20,808 nucleotides of DNA. It comes from JBECKR01 sp040235415 (GTDB taxonomy: Bacteria > Acidobacteriota > Polarisedimenticolia > Polarisedimenticolales > Polarisedimenticolaceae). The stretch is taken from positions 1-20,808 of the forward strand of contig JBECKR010000213.1 of the NCBI GenBank assembly GCA_040235415.1, read 5' to 3'. The first letter of the stretch is position 1. Each line of letters opens with the position of its first letter. Of the stretch, positions 20,661 to 20,808 are shown in pieces. A program made the position numbers and the translations under genes. Below the pieces are notes generated by a model. It worked only from the letters and a program-made list of their open reading frames with translations. It had not been told where the DNA came from and made no database searches.

Positions 20661-20808
20661 ATGCGGGTGCCGCCTCTCGCCGCCGCGCTCCTGGCCCTCG
20701 CGTTCCTCGCGCCCGTTCCGGCGGCGGCACGGCCGCGCCCGCTGGACGCGCGAGGCGACGCCCGGGCCGCCGCGGAGGCCAGAATCGTCGCGTTGTGCGA
20801 TGCGGCCC
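20661..20808 (+). CDS. Secreted or periplasmic protein of unknown function, 3' end beyond window
   Basis: Only 49 codons are inside the window. They begin MRVPPLAAALLALAFLAPVP and continue with AAARPRPLD, a clear Sec signal peptide with a likely cut after the Ala-Ala-Ala. The mature part begins Arg/Asp/Ala-rich (RGDARAAAEARIVALCDAA) with one Cys at about residue 46. No family can be named. GGAG lies about 8 nt before the start, and a promoter sits upstream at 20590-20619. Confidence 0.7.
   Translation, partial: MRVPPLAAALLALAFLAPVPAAARPRPLDARGDARAAAEARIVALCDAA

Noticed and set aside
1..20808. tRNA, rRNA, CRISPR array, insertion sequence, prophage or attachment site
   Set aside because: None was seen: no repeat-spacer pattern, transposase-like product, integrase or tRNA-like fold was recognised by eye.

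Overview
The window is a dense, very GC-rich (roughly 70% by eye), mostly housekeeping stretch of bacterial chromosome. An Omp85/BamA-like outer-membrane protein ending in Phe and a WaaE-like glycosyltransferase point to a diderm. RNase Y, a separate MoaD/MoaE pair and the extreme GC content would fit Acidobacteriota, Myxococcota, Gemmatimonadota or a similar high-GC lineage, but no rRNA or clear phylogenetic marker is present, so this is only an inference. I see no tRNA, rRNA, insertion sequence, prophage or CRISPR array.

Layout. 1-414 (-): 5'-anchored fragment of a Sec11-like Ser-His S24/S26 peptidase, preceded by a strong intrinsic terminator (424-487) that ends transcription of an acyl-CoA dehydrogenase (695-1861, -). 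A divergent promoter region (about 1918-1971) separates this from a GAF-like/SpoIIE (RsbU-type) phosphatase (2006-3199, +). Next is a minus-strand block: a divergent TypA/BipA GTPase (5575-7389), RNase Y with its own TTGACT-17-TACCCT promoter (3940-5499) and a NicO/RcnA-like His-rich membrane transporter (3210-3935). Two plus-strand genes follow: a short alternative sigma-70 factor (7588-8373) and a TPR protein fused to a zincin metallopeptidase (8426-9244).

The minus-strand operon 9241-11512 holds gamma-carbonic anhydrase, NrnA-type DHH phosphoesterase, moaD and moaE behind a TTGACA-17-TACGCT promoter. Upstream are a DEDDh exonuclease (11610-12173, -) and the Omp85-like protein (12217-13851, -). 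Both have a TANNNT box exactly 6 nt before ATG and no Shine-Dalgarno, the geometry of leaderless transcripts. A NamZ/DUF1343 exo-muramidase without a signal peptide (13940-15133, +) diverges from the latter. The minus-strand block 15121-19512 encodes a CoA-binding protein, arginine deiminase, SppA and a glycosyltransferase.

The right end is a heat-shock module: two Hsp20 chaperones (19652-20122 and 20158-20568, +) behind a TTGACA-17-TAACGA promoter whose -10 lies in a palindrome. The leader can fold into a GC clamp and a second, imperfect hairpin that buries the ribosome-binding site, a candidate RNA thermometer. A partial secreted protein starts at 20661.

I did not find a large undescribed multi-gene system. 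The most notable signals are the candidate Hsp20 RNA thermometer with its operator-like dyad, a TypA that lacks the usually invariant switch-I Thr and the C-terminal tip motif, the leaderless promoter geometry, the TPR-zincin fusion and the apparently non-secreted NamZ.
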